Shown here in pieces: positions 43,201-53,550 of a DNA stretch of 64,000 nucleotides; position 1 is the first letter of the stretch, and the number at the start of each line of letters is the position of its first letter. The notes beneath the pieces are model-generated. The model made no database searches and had not been told where the DNA came from. It was given only the letters and a program-made list of their open reading frames with translations. Origin of the DNA: Dermacentor variabilis (lineage: Eukaryota > Arthropoda > Arachnida > Ixodida > Ixodidae); the NCBI RefSeq assembly GCF_050947875.1, contig NC_134573.1:31766115-31830114 (forward strand), written 5' to 3'. Position numbers and translations under genes: made by a program.

Positions 43201-46107
43201 GTATCAGTCATAGCTCTGGTAGTATAGCCATCTGAGCCGTTTTCTTTTCTTTTTTTTCTTTGAAAGAAGTCCTATTAGGGTTATTATAATTACACGCAGG
43301 TATTTCGCCCTCGTCAGCAGCAGTACTTCAGATAGCTATTCCGGCGGCCAGCTTCCCACGCTATGCGTGCCGCCCTCGCACCTGTGTAAGATTCTCCTAG
43401 ACGCTAGAGCTATACTATGCCCGCGCAACCTTGAGCGATCGGAAAGCTCGTTTTCCACTCTTGGCCGGCGGAGAGGGGAGGCTTCGTTCCGGCCGCGAAG
43501 CTCTCAACATCTAAGTAAGGTGCCTGGTGGTGGTCTCGTGCTGACGATGCCGTCTCGGTGAGCGCATATTTCTCCCCTCATCTTTTAAGAGATTCAATAC
43601 ATACAAGCATTTGTCTCGCAAACCAGATTTATTTCAAGGGAATTTTCCACGTCTCAATAAATTCTCTCGTCGTATTCGAGTGCTTATTGCCGCGTTATAG
43701 TTTGTTAACGAAGCTTTCCCTCAAGTCTAAATATTTTAAGGCAGTTTGTCGTGTACGTATAATGGCCACGCAAGCTTATATCGCCTTCCGTGTCTCTACC
43801 ACGGTTGCGTTTTAAAACCGCGGCGCTGCAAGTTTGCTCAGAGACTTTCCTTTGCTTCCCTCTTCTCCGCCTTTAAACTGTCTCTCTTAACTACTACACG
43901 CAGAGCCAAAGCAACAGCGCGCGCTTTAGATCCTATAGATGAGATGAATATTTACAATTATTATTAGGGTTATAATTATATTCGAGTGCTGATTGCCGTG
44001 TTATAGTTTGTTAACAAAACTTCCCCTCAAGTCTAAATATTGTAATGCAGTTTGTGGTGTGCGTATCATGGCCACGCATGCTTATATCGCCTTTCCGTTT
44101 CTCTACCACGGTTGCACTTTAAAACCATGGCGCTGCAAGTTTGCTTCAGAGACTCCTTTCCTTCCCCTTCTCCGCCCTTAAACTGGCTCTCAACTACTAC
44201 ACGAGAAAAAAAGCAACAGCGCGCGCTTTAGATCCTATAGATGACATGAATATTTACAATTATTATTAGGGTTATAATTATATTCGAGTGCTGATTTCCG
44301 TGTTATAGTTTGTTAACGAAGCTTCCACTCAAGTCTAAATATTGTAAGGCAGTTTGTCGTGTGCGTATCATGGACACGCATGCTTATATCGCCTTCTGTT
44401 TCCCTACCACGGTTGCGCTTTAAAAACACGGCGCTGCCATATAGCTTTCCTCTCCTTCCTTCTTCTCCGCCCTTAAACTGGCTCTCTTAACTACTACATG
44501 CATAGCCAAAGCAACAGCGCGCATGCGATCCCATAGATGAGATGAATACATATATATATATAAAAGTATCAGTCATAGCTCTGGTAGTATAGCCATCTGA
44601 GCCGTTTTCTTTTCTTTTTTTTCTTTGAAAGAAGTCCTATTAGGGTTATTATAATTACACGCAGGTATTTCGCCCTCGCCAGCAGCAGTACTTCAGATAG
44701 CTATTCCGGCGGCCAGCTTCCCACGCTATGCGTGCCGCCCTCGCACCTGTGTAAGATTCTCCTAGACGCTAGAGCTATACTATGCCCGCGCAACCTTGAG
44801 CGATCGGAAAGCTCGTTTTCCACTCTTGGCCGGCGGAGAGGGGAGGCTTCGTTCCGGCCGCGAAGCTCTCAACATCTAAGTAAGGTGCCTGGTGGTGGTC
44901 TCGTGCTGACGATGCCGTCTCGGTGAGCGCATATTTCTCCCCTCATCTTTTAAGAGATTCAATACATACAAGCATTTGTCTCGCAAACCAGATTTATTTC
45001 AAGGGAATTTTCCACGTCTCAATAAATTCTCTCGTCGTATTCGAGTGCTGATTGCCGCGCTATAGTTTGTTAACGAAGCTTTCCCTCAAGTCTAAATATT
45101 TTAAGGCAGTTTGTCGTGTACGTATCATGGCCACGTAAGCTTATATCGCCTTCCGTCTCTCTACCACGGTTGCGTATTAAAACCGCGGCGCTGCAAGTTT
45201 GCTCAGAGACTTTCCTTTGCTTCCCTCTTCTCCGCCTTTAAACTGTCTCTCTTAACTACTACACGCAGAGCCAAAGCAACAGCGCGCGCTTTAGATCCTA
45301 TAGATGAGATGAATATTTACAATTATAATTAGGGTTATAATTATATTCGAGTGCTGATTGCCGTGTTATAGTTTGTTAACGAAACTTCCCCTCAAGTCTA
45401 AATATTGTAACGCAGTTTGTCGTGTGCGTATCATGGCCACGCATGCTTATATCGCCTTTCCGTTTCTCTACCACGGTTGCGCTTTAAAACCACGGCGCTT
45501 CAAGTTTGCTTCGGAGACTTTCCTTTCCTTCCCTCTTCTCCGCCCTTAAACTCGCTCTCTTAACTACTACACGCATAGCCAAAGCAACAGCGCTCGCTTT
45601 AGATTCTATAGATGAGATGAATATTTGGAATTATTATTAGGCTTATAATTATATTCGAGTGCTGATTGCCGTGTTATAGTTTGTTAACGAACCTTCCACT
45701 CAAGTCTAAATATTTTAAGGCAGTTTGTCGTATGCGTATCATGGACACGCATGCTTATATCGCCTTCCGTTTCCCTACCACGGTTGCGCTTCAAAACCAT
45801 GGCGCTGCAATATTGCTTTCCTCTCCTTCCTTCTTCTCCGCCCTTAAACTGGCTCTCTTAACTACTACACGCAGAGACAAAGCAACAGCGCGCGCATGCT
45901 ATCCCATAGATGAGATGAATACATATATATAGAAAAGTATCAGTCATAGCTCTGGTAGTATAGCCTTCTGAGCCGTTTCCTTTTTTTTCTTTCTTTTTCT
46001 TTGAAAGAAGTCCTATTAGGGTTATTATAATTACACGAAGATATTTCGCCCTCGCCAGCAGCAGTACTTGAGATAGCTATTCCGGCGGCCAGCCTCCCAC
46101 GCTATGC

Positions 46108-47173
46108 GTGCCGCCCTCGCACCTTTTCAAGCTTTTCCTAGACGCTAGAACTATACTATGCCCGCGCAACCTTGAGCGATCGGAAAGCGCGTTTTCCACT
46201 CTTGGCCGGCGGAGAGGGGAGGCCTTGTTTCGGCCGCGAAGCTCTCAACATCTCAGTAAGGTGCCTGGTGGTGGTCTAGTGCTGACGATGCCGTCTCGGT
46301 GAGCGCATATTTCCCCCCTCATCTTTTAAGAGATTCAATACATACAAGCATTTGTCTCGCAAACCAGATTTATTTCAAGGGAATTTTCCTCGTCTTAAAA
46401 AATTCTCTTGTCGTATTCGAGTGCTGATTGCCGCGTTATAGTTTGTTAACGAAGCTTTCCCTCAAGTCTAAATCTTTTAAGGCAGTTTGTCGTGTACGTA
46501 TCATGGCCACGCAAGCTTATATCGCCTTCCGTCTCTCTACCACGCTTGCGCTTTAAAACGGCGGCACTGCAAGTTTGCTCAGAGACTTTCCTTTGCTTCC
46601 CTTTTCCCGGCCTTAAACTGTCTCTCTTAACTACTACAAGCAGAGCCAAAGCAATAGCGCGCGCTTTAGATCCTATAGATGAGATGAATATTTACAATTA
46701 TTATTAGGGTTATAATTATATTTGAGTGCTGATTGCTGTGGTAAAGTTTGTTAACGAAGCTTCCACTGAAGTCTAAATATCGTAAGGCAGTTTGTCGTGT
46801 GCGTATCATGGACACGCATGCTTACATCGCCTTCCGTTTCCCTACCACTGTTGCGCTTCAAAACCACGGCGCTGCAATATTGCTTTCCTCTCCTTCCTTC
46901 TTCTCAGGCCTTACACTGGCTCTCTTAACTACTACACACAGAGACAAAGCAACAGCGCGCGCATGCGATCCCATAGATGAGATGAATACATATATATAGA
47001 AAAGTATCAGTCATAGCTCTGGTAGTATAGCCTTCTGAGCCGTTTCCTTATTTTTCTTTTTTTTCTTTGAAAGAAGTCCTATTAGGGTTATTGTAATTAC
47101 ACGAAGGTATTTCGCCCTCGCCAGCAGCAGTTATTGAGATAGCTATTCCGGCGGCCAGCTTCCCACGCTATGC
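46108..47173 (+). repeat. Monomer with one sub-repeat missing (1,066 bp)
   Basis: In the divergent edge, sub-repeat a is followed directly by a c-type sub-repeat near 46,720. The junction differs from the one at 28532, so this is an independent loss of one sub-repeat. Confidence 0.83.
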
Positions 47174-47921
47174 GTGCCGCCCTCGCACCTGTTTAAGCTT
47201 TTCCTAGACGCTAGAGCAATATGCCCGCGCAACCTTGAGCGATTGGAAAGCGCGTTTTCCACTCTTGGCCGGCGGAGAGGGGAGGCTTCGTTCCGGCCGC
47301 GAAGCTCTCAACATCTCAGTAAGGTGCCTGGTGGTGGTCTCGTGCTGACGATGCCGTCTCGGTGAGCGCATATTTCCCCCCTCATCTTTTAAGAGATTCA
47401 ATACATACAAGCATTTGTCTCGCAAACCAGATTAATTTCAACGGAATTTTCCACGTCTCAATAAATTCTCTCGTCGTATTCGAGTGCCGATTGCCGCGTT
47501 ATAGTTTGTTAACGAAGCTTCCACTCAAGATAAATATTGTAAGGCAGTTTGTCGTGTGCGTATCATAGAAACGCATGCTTATATCGCCTTCCGTTTCCCT
47601 ACCATAGTTGCGCTTTAAAACCACGGCGCTGCAATATTGCTTTCCTCTCCTTCCTTCTTCTCCGCCCTTAAACTGGCTCTCTTAACTACTACACGCAGAG
47701 CCAAAGCAACAGCGCGCGCATGCGATCCCATAGAATAGATGAATACATATATATAGAAAAGTATCAGTCATAGCTCTGGTAGTATAGCCTTCTGAGCCGT
47801 ATCCTTTTTTTTCTTTGACAGAAGTCCTAATAGGGTTATTCTAATTACACGAAGGTATTTCGCCCTCGCCAGCAGCAGTACTTGAGATAGCTATTCCGGC
47901 GGCTACCTTCCCACGCTATGC
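47174..47921 (+). repeat. Contracted monomer (748 bp), independent junction
   Basis: The linker and the first bases of sub-repeat a (GCCGCGTTATAGTTTG) pass straight into c-type sequence (AACGAAGCTTCCACTCAAG) near 47,510. The junction lies well upstream of the one in the V units, so the two-sub-repeat loss arose separately here. The T-rich run is also shorter (around 47,804-47,815). Confidence 0.83.
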
Positions 47922-49673
47922 GTGCCGCCCTCGCACCTGTTTAAGCTTTTCCTAGACGCTAGAGCTATACTATGGCCGCGCAACCTTGAGCGGTCGGAAA
48001 GCACGTTCTCCACTCTTGGCCGGCGGAGAGGGGAGGCTTCGTTCCGGCCGCGACGCTCTCCACATCTCAGTAAGGTGCCTGGTGGTGGTCTCGTGCTGAC
48101 GATGCCCTCTCGGTGAGCGCATATTTCCCCCCTCATCTTTTAAGAGATTCAATACACACAAGCATTTGTCTCGCAAACGAGGTTTATTTCAATGAAATTT
48201 TCCACGTCTCAATAATTTCTTTCGTCGTATTCGAGTGCTGATTGCCGTGTTATAGTTTGTTAGCAAAGCTTTCCCTCAAGTCTAAATATTTTAAGGCAGT
48301 TTGTCGTGTCGTATCATGGCCACGCACGTTTATATCGACGTCCGTCTCACTACCACGGTTGCGCTTTAAAACCACGGCGCTGCAAGTTTGCTTCAGAGAC
48401 TTTCCTTTCCTTCCCTCTGCTCCGCCCTTAAACTGTCTCTCTTAACTACTACACGCAGAGCCAAAGCAACAGCGCGTGTTTTAGATCCTATAGATGAGAT
48501 GAATATTTACAATTAATATTAGGGTTATAATTATATTCGAGTGCTGATTGCCGTGTTATAGTTTGTTAACGAAACTTCCCCTCAAGTCTAAATATTGTAA
48601 GCCAGTTTGTCGTGTGCGTATCATGGCGACGCATGCTTATATCGCATTTCCGTTTCTCTACAACAGTTGCGCTTTAAAACCACGGCGCTGCAAGTTTGCT
48701 TCAGAGACTTTCCTTTCCTTCCCTCTTCACCGCCCTTAAACTGGCTCTCTTAACTACTACACGCACAGACAAAGCAACAGCGCGCGCTTTAGATCCTATA
48801 GCTGAGATGAATATTTACAATTAATATTAGGGTTATAATTACATTCGTGTGCTGATTGCCGTGTTATAGTTTGTTAACGAAGCTTCCACTCAAGTCTAAA
48901 TATTGTAATGCAGTTTGTCGTGTGCGTATCATGGACACGCATGCTTATATCGCCTTCCGTTTCCCTACCACGGTTCCGCTTTAAAACCACGGCGCTGCAA
49001 TATTGCTTTCCTCTCCTTCCTTCTTCTCCGCCCTTAAACTGGTTCTCTTAACTACTACACGCAGAGACAAAGCAACAGCGCGCGCATTCGATCGCATATA
49101 TGAGATGAATACATATATATAGAAAAGTGTCAGTCATAGCTCTGGTAGTATAGCCTTCTAGCCGTTTCCTTTTTTTCTTTTTTTCTTTGAAAGAAGTCCT
49201 ATTAGGGTTATTATAACTACACGAAGGTATTTCGCCCTCGCCAGCAGCAGTACTTGAGATAGCTATTCCGGCGGCTAGCTTCCCACGCTATGCGTGCCAC
49301 CCTCGCACCTGTTTGAGCTTTTCCTAGACGCTAGAGCTATACTATGCCCGCGCAACCTTGAGCGATCGGAAAGCGCGTTTTCCACTCTTGGCCGGCGGAC
49401 AGGGGAGGCTTCGTTCCGGCCGCGAAGCTCTCCACATCTCAGTAAGGTGCCTGGTGGTGGTCTCGTGCTGACGATGCCCTCTCGGTGAGCGCATATTTCC
49501 CCCCTCATCTTTTAAGAGATTCAATACATACAAGCATTTGTCTCGCAAACCAGATTTATTTCAAGGGAATTTTCCACGTCTAATAATTTTTCTCGTCGTA
49601 TTCGAGTGCTGATTGCCGTGTTATAGTTTGTTAAGGAAGCTTCCCCTCAAGTCTAAATATTTTAAGGCAGTTT

Positions 49674-49860
49674 TCCTAGTCCCTAAAGCCGCTCGAGTTC
49701 ACGCTGCTCCTCTGGCGGCCATTTTTCCAAGAAAAATTTGCCTTCCAACCACAACATCAGTCCCCTTCCACATAAGCATGAGGCTCGGAGCAGGAGCTAT
49801 GGCGCTTGAAAGTAACCGTTGGCTTGACGAACCAACCGACTGAGCTACCTTTCCGGGCAA
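49674..49860 (-). mobile_element. tRNA-Lys-like retroposon (SINE-like) at the satellite border
   Basis: Read on the minus strand from 49860, the sequence starts TTGCCCGGAAAGGTAGCTCA and continues GTCGGTTGG. This matches the 5' half of a eukaryotic tRNA-Lys, including a canonical A box TAGCTCAGTCGG (complement of 49836-49847). No matching anticodon arm or B box follows, so it is not a tRNA gene. The rest, down to the satellite junction, is unrelated single-copy-looking sequence of the type seen in tRNA-derived SINE bodies. The left end coincides with the last satellite base. The family name is unknown to me. Confidence 0.55.
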
Positions 49861-50124
49861 CACTGAAGGATCACGAGTTCAAATCACATTTTATGTTCCT
49901 TCTTTCCCCCTTTTTTCTTTCTTTTTAATGTCTTTTCCTTCACTTTATCACTGTACGGAAACCCTCCTAAAAATTATATATCCTCAATTATGTGTGGCCA
50001 CACATGTGCAGGTAATAAATAGCAGGTTCTCTAGCCGAGTGCCATCCATGCGGTATAACCGAGCTCAGATTGGTCCACCTTGACTGATCAAATAGGGCAC
50101 CACTGTAGGTTAAATGAGGCGTAC
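49861..50124. other. Spacer between the two SINE-like elements
   Basis: No gene was seen. It includes a pyrimidine-rich run around 49,903-49,935 (CCCCCTTTTTTCTTTCTTTT) and an isolated B-box-like GAGTTCAAATCAC near 49,876. Its origin is not recognised. Confidence 0.5.
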
Positions 50125-50136
50125 AACTCCTGCGGG
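50125..50136 (+). repeat. Target-site duplication, left copy
   Basis: AACTCCTGCGGG precedes the SINE and recurs exactly at 50377-50388 just after it. Flanking bases are also similar (GTAC against GTTT before the repeat). Confidence 0.75.
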
Positions 50137-50138
50137 AC

Positions 50139-50372
50139 CCGCCGTGGTTGCTCAGTGGTTATGGTATTAGACTGCTGATCACGAGGTCGCGGGATCGGAC
50201 CCCGGCCACGGCGGCCGCATTTAGATGGGGGCGAATTGCAAAAACACCCGTGTACTTAGAATTAGGTGCACACTAAAGAACCCCAGGTGGTCGAAATTTT
50301 CGGAGTCCTCCACTACGGCGTGCATAATCAGAAAGTGGTTTTGTCACGCAAAACCCGATAATTCAATTTTTA
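50139..50372 (+). mobile_element. Ruka-like tRNA-derived SINE
   Basis: The head (about 50139-50213) is tRNA-like, with an A-box-like TTGCTCAGTGG at 50148-50158 and a degraded B box GGATCGGACCCC near 50192. Its ends pair as CCGCCGTGG and CCACGGCGG. The body carries the AAAGAACCCCAGGTGGTCGA block and CCTCCACTACGGCGTGC, which I recognise from the Ruka SINE family of ixodid ticks. It ends in the typical CACGCAAAACCC segment and a short T/A-rich tail. It has no coding capacity; such SINEs are Pol III transcribed and mobilised by LINE enzymes. The exact 12-bp duplication on both sides supports a retrotransposed insertion. The B box differs from consensus by an extra base, so this copy is probably no longer active. 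Confidence 0.88.
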
Positions 50373-50373
50373 G

Positions 50374-50449
50374 TTTAACTCCTGCGGGGACGGTAGAGTA
50401 TCTGTCTCCAGTGCAAGAGGACCGTGATTCAAATCCCAGTGCCGCGTAA
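50374..50449 (+). other. tRNA-Trp-like leader of the LINE
   Basis: The sequence GACGGTAGAG, then ATCTGTCTCCAG, then GTGATTCAAATCCC aligns position for position with the D arm, anticodon arm (CCA in the anticodon place) and T arm/B box of a eukaryotic tRNA-Trp. The acceptor stem is not well formed, so a functional tRNA is unlikely. It lies at the 5' end of the RTE-like element, so it may serve as an internal promoter segment or be a captured SINE head. Confidence 0.55.
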
Positions 50450-50599
50450 TTCTCCACCGGAAAATACAAAAAAACCGTGTGTTGAGAAAATTGCACTAAC
50501 AGGCCTGGAGTGCGGCCTGATCGCGGTGACCAGAACCGGTAGCGCACTCTCTCACCAGAGCAGGATTGGCCACCCTGGTGCAGTACTTGGCCACAACCT

Positions 50600-50611
50600 C
50601 CTATATAAATA
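50600..50611 (+). promoter_or_regulatory. TATA-like box in the LINE leader
   Basis: CTATATAAATAG lies about 130 bases before the first recognisable endonuclease codons, inside the element's 5' leader. RTE elements normally rely on internal promoters, so a role here is a guess from the motif alone. Confidence 0.3.
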
Positions 50612-50612
50612 G

Positions 50613-53543
50613 ACAATCAAACCCCGGCCCTCAGTCCCCAGCAGCCGCGAAGCAACTGACCACGGCGGCGGTCAGATCTGTGACGCTGCAGAGGCTGCTA
50701 AGAATACCTGGCTCCGGAGAGGCCGCCATTGGAATCTGAAGCTGGCAACGTTTAACGTTAGAACGTTATCTAGTGAGGCGAGTCTAGCAGTGTTATTGGA
50801 GGAATTAGAGGGTAGTAAATGGGATGTAATAGGGCTCAGTGAGGTTAGGAGGACAAAAGAAGCATATACAGTGCTAAAATGCGGGCATGTACTGTGTCTT
50901 ACCGGGGCTTAGCGGAGAGACGAGAACTAGGAGTCGGATTCCTGATTAATAAGGAAATAGCTGGTAACATACAGGAATTCTATAGCATTAACGAGAGGGT
51001 GGCAGGTCTTGTTGTGAAACTTAATAAGAGGTACAAATTGAAGGTGGTACAAGTCTATGCCCCTACATGCAGTCATGATGACCAGGAAGTCGAAAGCTTT
51101 TATGAAGACGTGGATTCGGCGATGGGTAAAGTCAAAACAAAATACTATATACTGATGGGCGACTTCAATGCCAGGGTAGGCAAGAAGCAGGCTGGAGACA
51201 AGTCAGTGGGGGAATATGGCATAGGCTCTAGGAATAGCAGAGGAGAATTATTAGTAGAGTTTGCAGAACAGAATAATATGCGGATAATGAACACCTTTTT
51301 CCGCAAGCGGGTTAGTCGAAAGTGGACGTGGAGGAGCCCAAATGGTGAGACTAGAAATGAAATCGACTTCATACTCTGCGCGAACCCTGGCATCATACAA
51401 GATGTAGACGTGCTCGGCAAGGTACGCTGCAGTGACCATAGGATGGTAAGAGCTCGAATTAGCCTAGACTTGAGGGGGGAACGGAAGAAACTGGTACACA
51501 AGAAGCCAATCAATGAGTTAGCGGTAAGAGGGAAAATAGAGGAATTCCGGATCAAGCTACAGAACAGGTACTCGGCTTTAACTCAGGAAGAGGACCTTAG
51601 TGTTGCAGCAATGAACGACAATCTCATGGGCATCATTAAGGAGTGCGCAATAGAAGTCGGTGGTAACGCCGTTATACAGGAAACCAGTAAGCTATCGCAG
51701 GAGACGAAAGATCTTATCAAGAAACGCCAATGTATGAAAGCCTCTAACCCTACAGCTAGAATAGAACTGGCAGAACTTTCTAAGTTAATCAGCAAGCGTA
51801 AGACAGCGGACATAAGAAACTATAATATGGATAGAATTGAACAGGCTCTCAGGAACGGAGGAAGCCTAAAAACAGTGAAGAAGAAACTAGGAATAGGCAA
51901 GAATCAGATGTGTGCGTTAAGAGACAAAGCCGCCAATATCGTTACTAATATGGATGAGATAGTTCAAGTGGCTGAGGAGTTCTATAGAGATTTATACAGT
52001 ACCAGTGGCACCCACGACGATAGTGGAAGAGAGAATAGCCTAGAGGAATTCGAAATCCCACAGGTAACGCCAGAAGAAGTAAAGAAAGCCTTAGGAGCTA
52101 TGCAAAGGGGGAAGGCAGCTGGGGAGGATCAGGTAACAGCAGATTTGTTGAAGGATGGTGGTCAGATTGTTCTAGAGAAACTGGCCACCCTGTACACGCA
52201 GTGCCTCATAACCTCGAGCGTACCGGAATCTTGGAAGAACGCTAACATAATCCTAATCCATAAGAAAGGGGACGCGAAAGACATGAAAAATTGTAGACCT
52301 ATCAGCTTACTGTCCGTTGCCTACAAAGTATTTACTAAGGTAATCGCAAATAGAATCAGGGACACCTTAGACTTCTGTCAACCAAAGGACCAGGCAGGAT
52401 TCCGTAAAGGCTACTCAACAATAGACCATATTCACACTATCAATCAAGTGATAGAGCAGTGTTCAGAATATAACCAACCCTTATATATAGCTCTCATTGA
52501 TTACGAGAAAGCGTTTGATTCAGTCGAAACCTCAGCAGTCATGGAGGCATTACGGAATCAGGGTGTAGATGAGCCATATGTAAAGATACTGGAAGATATC
52601 TATAGCGGCTCCACAGCCACCGTAGTCCTCCACAAAGAAAGCAACAAAATCCCTATAAAGAAAGGCGTCAGACAGGGAGATACGATATCTCCAATGCTAT
52701 CCACAGCATATTTACAGGAGGTATTCAGAGGCCTTGAGTGGGAAGAATTGGGGATCAAAGTTGATGGAGAATACCTTAGCAACTTGCGATTCGCTGATGA
52801 TATTGCCTTGCTCAGTAACTTCGGAGACCAATTGCAATGCATGCTCACTGACCTGGAGAGGCAAAGCAGAAGGGTGGGTCTGAAAATAAATCTGCAGAAA
52901 ACTAAAGTATTGTTTAACAGTCTCGGAAGAGAACAGCAGTTTACGATAGGTAGCGAAGCACTGCATGTGTTAAGGGAATACATCTACTTAGGGCAGGTAG
53001 TGACCACGAATCCGGATCATGAGACTGAAATAACCAGAAGAATAAGAATGGGCTGGGGTGAGTTTGGCAGGCATTCTCAAATCATGACAGCAGGTTGCCA
53101 CTATCCCTCAAAAAGAAAGTGTATAACAGCTGTGTGTTAACAGTACTCACATATGGGCAGAAACCTGGAGGCTTACGAAAAGGGTTCTGCTGAAATTGAG
53201 GACGACGCAACGAGCTATGGAAAGAAGAATGATGGGTGTAACGTTAAGGGATAAGAAAAGAGCAGATTGGGTGAGGCAACAAACGCGGGTAAACGACATC
53301 TTAGTTGAAATCAAGAAAAAGAAATGGGCATGGGCCGGACATGTAATGAGGAGGGAAGATAACCGATGGTCACTAAGGGTTACGGACTGGATTCCTAGGG
53401 AAGGGATGCGTAGCAGGGGGCGGCAGAAAGTTAGGTGGGCGGATGACATTAAGACGTTTGCAGGGACAACATGGCCACAATTAGTACATGACCGGGGTAG
53501 TTGGAGAAGTATGGGAGAGGCCTTTGCCCTGCAGTGGGCGTAA
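50613..53543 (+). pseudogene. Broken endonuclease/reverse transcriptase ORF of the RTE-like LINE
   Basis: Three segments in different frames make up the coding region. Segment 1 is open from 50613 to the stop at 50910 and holds LKLATFNVRTL and the LSEVRR glutamate motif of the APE endonuclease. It has no upstream ATG in frame. Segment 2 (50879-53140, 753 codons) holds VYAPT, MGDFNARVG (residues about 93-101) and SDHRMV (185-190) of the endonuclease. It then holds the RT motifs NCRPISLL (471), QAGFRKGYSTIDH (505), LIDYEKAFDSV (539), GVRQGDTISP (596) and the catalytic FADD (638-641). Segment 3 (53196-53543) holds the GHVMRREDNRW tail. Frame changes lie near 50,897 (two extra bases or one lost), 53,087 (one base lost) and 53,157 (one base lost). 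Catalytic residues look intact, which points to fairly recent decay. Open frames on the opposite strand are shadows. Confidence 0.88.
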
Positions 53544-53550
53544 CTAGGCT

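Larger units (their letters stand above)
30961..43366 (+). repeat. Higher-order region II: three-monomer Y'-T-S blocks
   Basis: After a transition unit (30961) the array switches to a different higher-order unit: Y' 32372, T 33747, S 35112; Y' 36481, T 37857, S 39226; Y' 40628, T 42004. Offsets between successive copies are about 4,109 and 4,147 bp. Type Y' carries CTTGGCAGGCGG and CCGCGGAGCTC. Type T carries CTATACTATGCATGTGC. Type S resembles type U (TTGAGTGATCGG, CTTGGCTGGCGG). The copies differ by few substitutions, by a 41-bp tandem duplication present in the first and third but not the second, and by small indels. The T unit at 42004 has lost several bases of its core (GACGCAGCACTATAC and GGTAAGCGTTTTCC). 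Confidence 0.88.
1..49673. repeat. Tandem macrosatellite array, about 1.37-kb monomer
   Basis: The whole stretch is one family of head-to-tail repeats. A landmark in the GC-rich core (the second G of TATGCGTGCC) recurs at 1310, 2672, 4046, 5411, 6785, 8147, 9520, 10884, 12260, 13019, 14383, 15757, 17120, 18496, 19255, 20619, 21993, 23357, 24718, 26399, 27159, 28532, 29600, 30961, 32372, 33747, 35112, 36481, 37857, 39226, 40628, 42004, 43367, 44732, 46108, 47174, 47922 and 49294. Most spacings are 1,361-1,376 bp. All units point the same way, and no unrelated insertion was seen inside the array. The array enters the window already inside a core (base 1 matches base 1375), so its left end lies outside. 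Short open frames recur in every unit, but most lack ATG and none resembles a known protein. I see no rRNA or tRNA in the unit. The function is unknown; pericentromeric, subtelomeric, sex-linked or rDNA-spacer origins are all possible. Confidence 0.97.
43367..49673 (+). repeat. Divergent right edge of the satellite array
   Basis: Units at 43367 and 44732 are close copies of each other (offset 1,365 bp). Units at 46108, 47174, 47922 and 49294 carry many private substitutions and indels, do not fit either higher-order pattern, and show two shortened monomers in a row. The final unit keeps its core and linker and stops inside sub-repeat a, after AAGGCAGTTT at about 49,673. Increasing divergence toward one end is typical of satellite borders, where unequal exchange no longer homogenises copies. 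Confidence 0.88.

Noticed and set aside
1..49673. Satellite as rRNA, snRNA, 7SL or tRNA gene cluster
   Set aside because: No stretch of 18S, 5.8S, 28S, 5S, U-snRNA or 7SL could be recognised, and no full A-box/B-box pair lies in the unit. An rDNA spacer origin is not excluded.
1..49673. Telomere array, because of frequent TTAGGG
   Set aside because: The motif occurs only about once per 300-600 bases, never in tandem.
49836..49860. Functional tRNA-Lys gene on the minus strand
   Set aside because: Only the 5' half matches. There is no anticodon arm, T arm or acceptor partner.
51145..51555. 136-codon and other open frames on the minus strand of the LINE
   Set aside because: They are shadows of the plus-strand endonuclease/RT frame.
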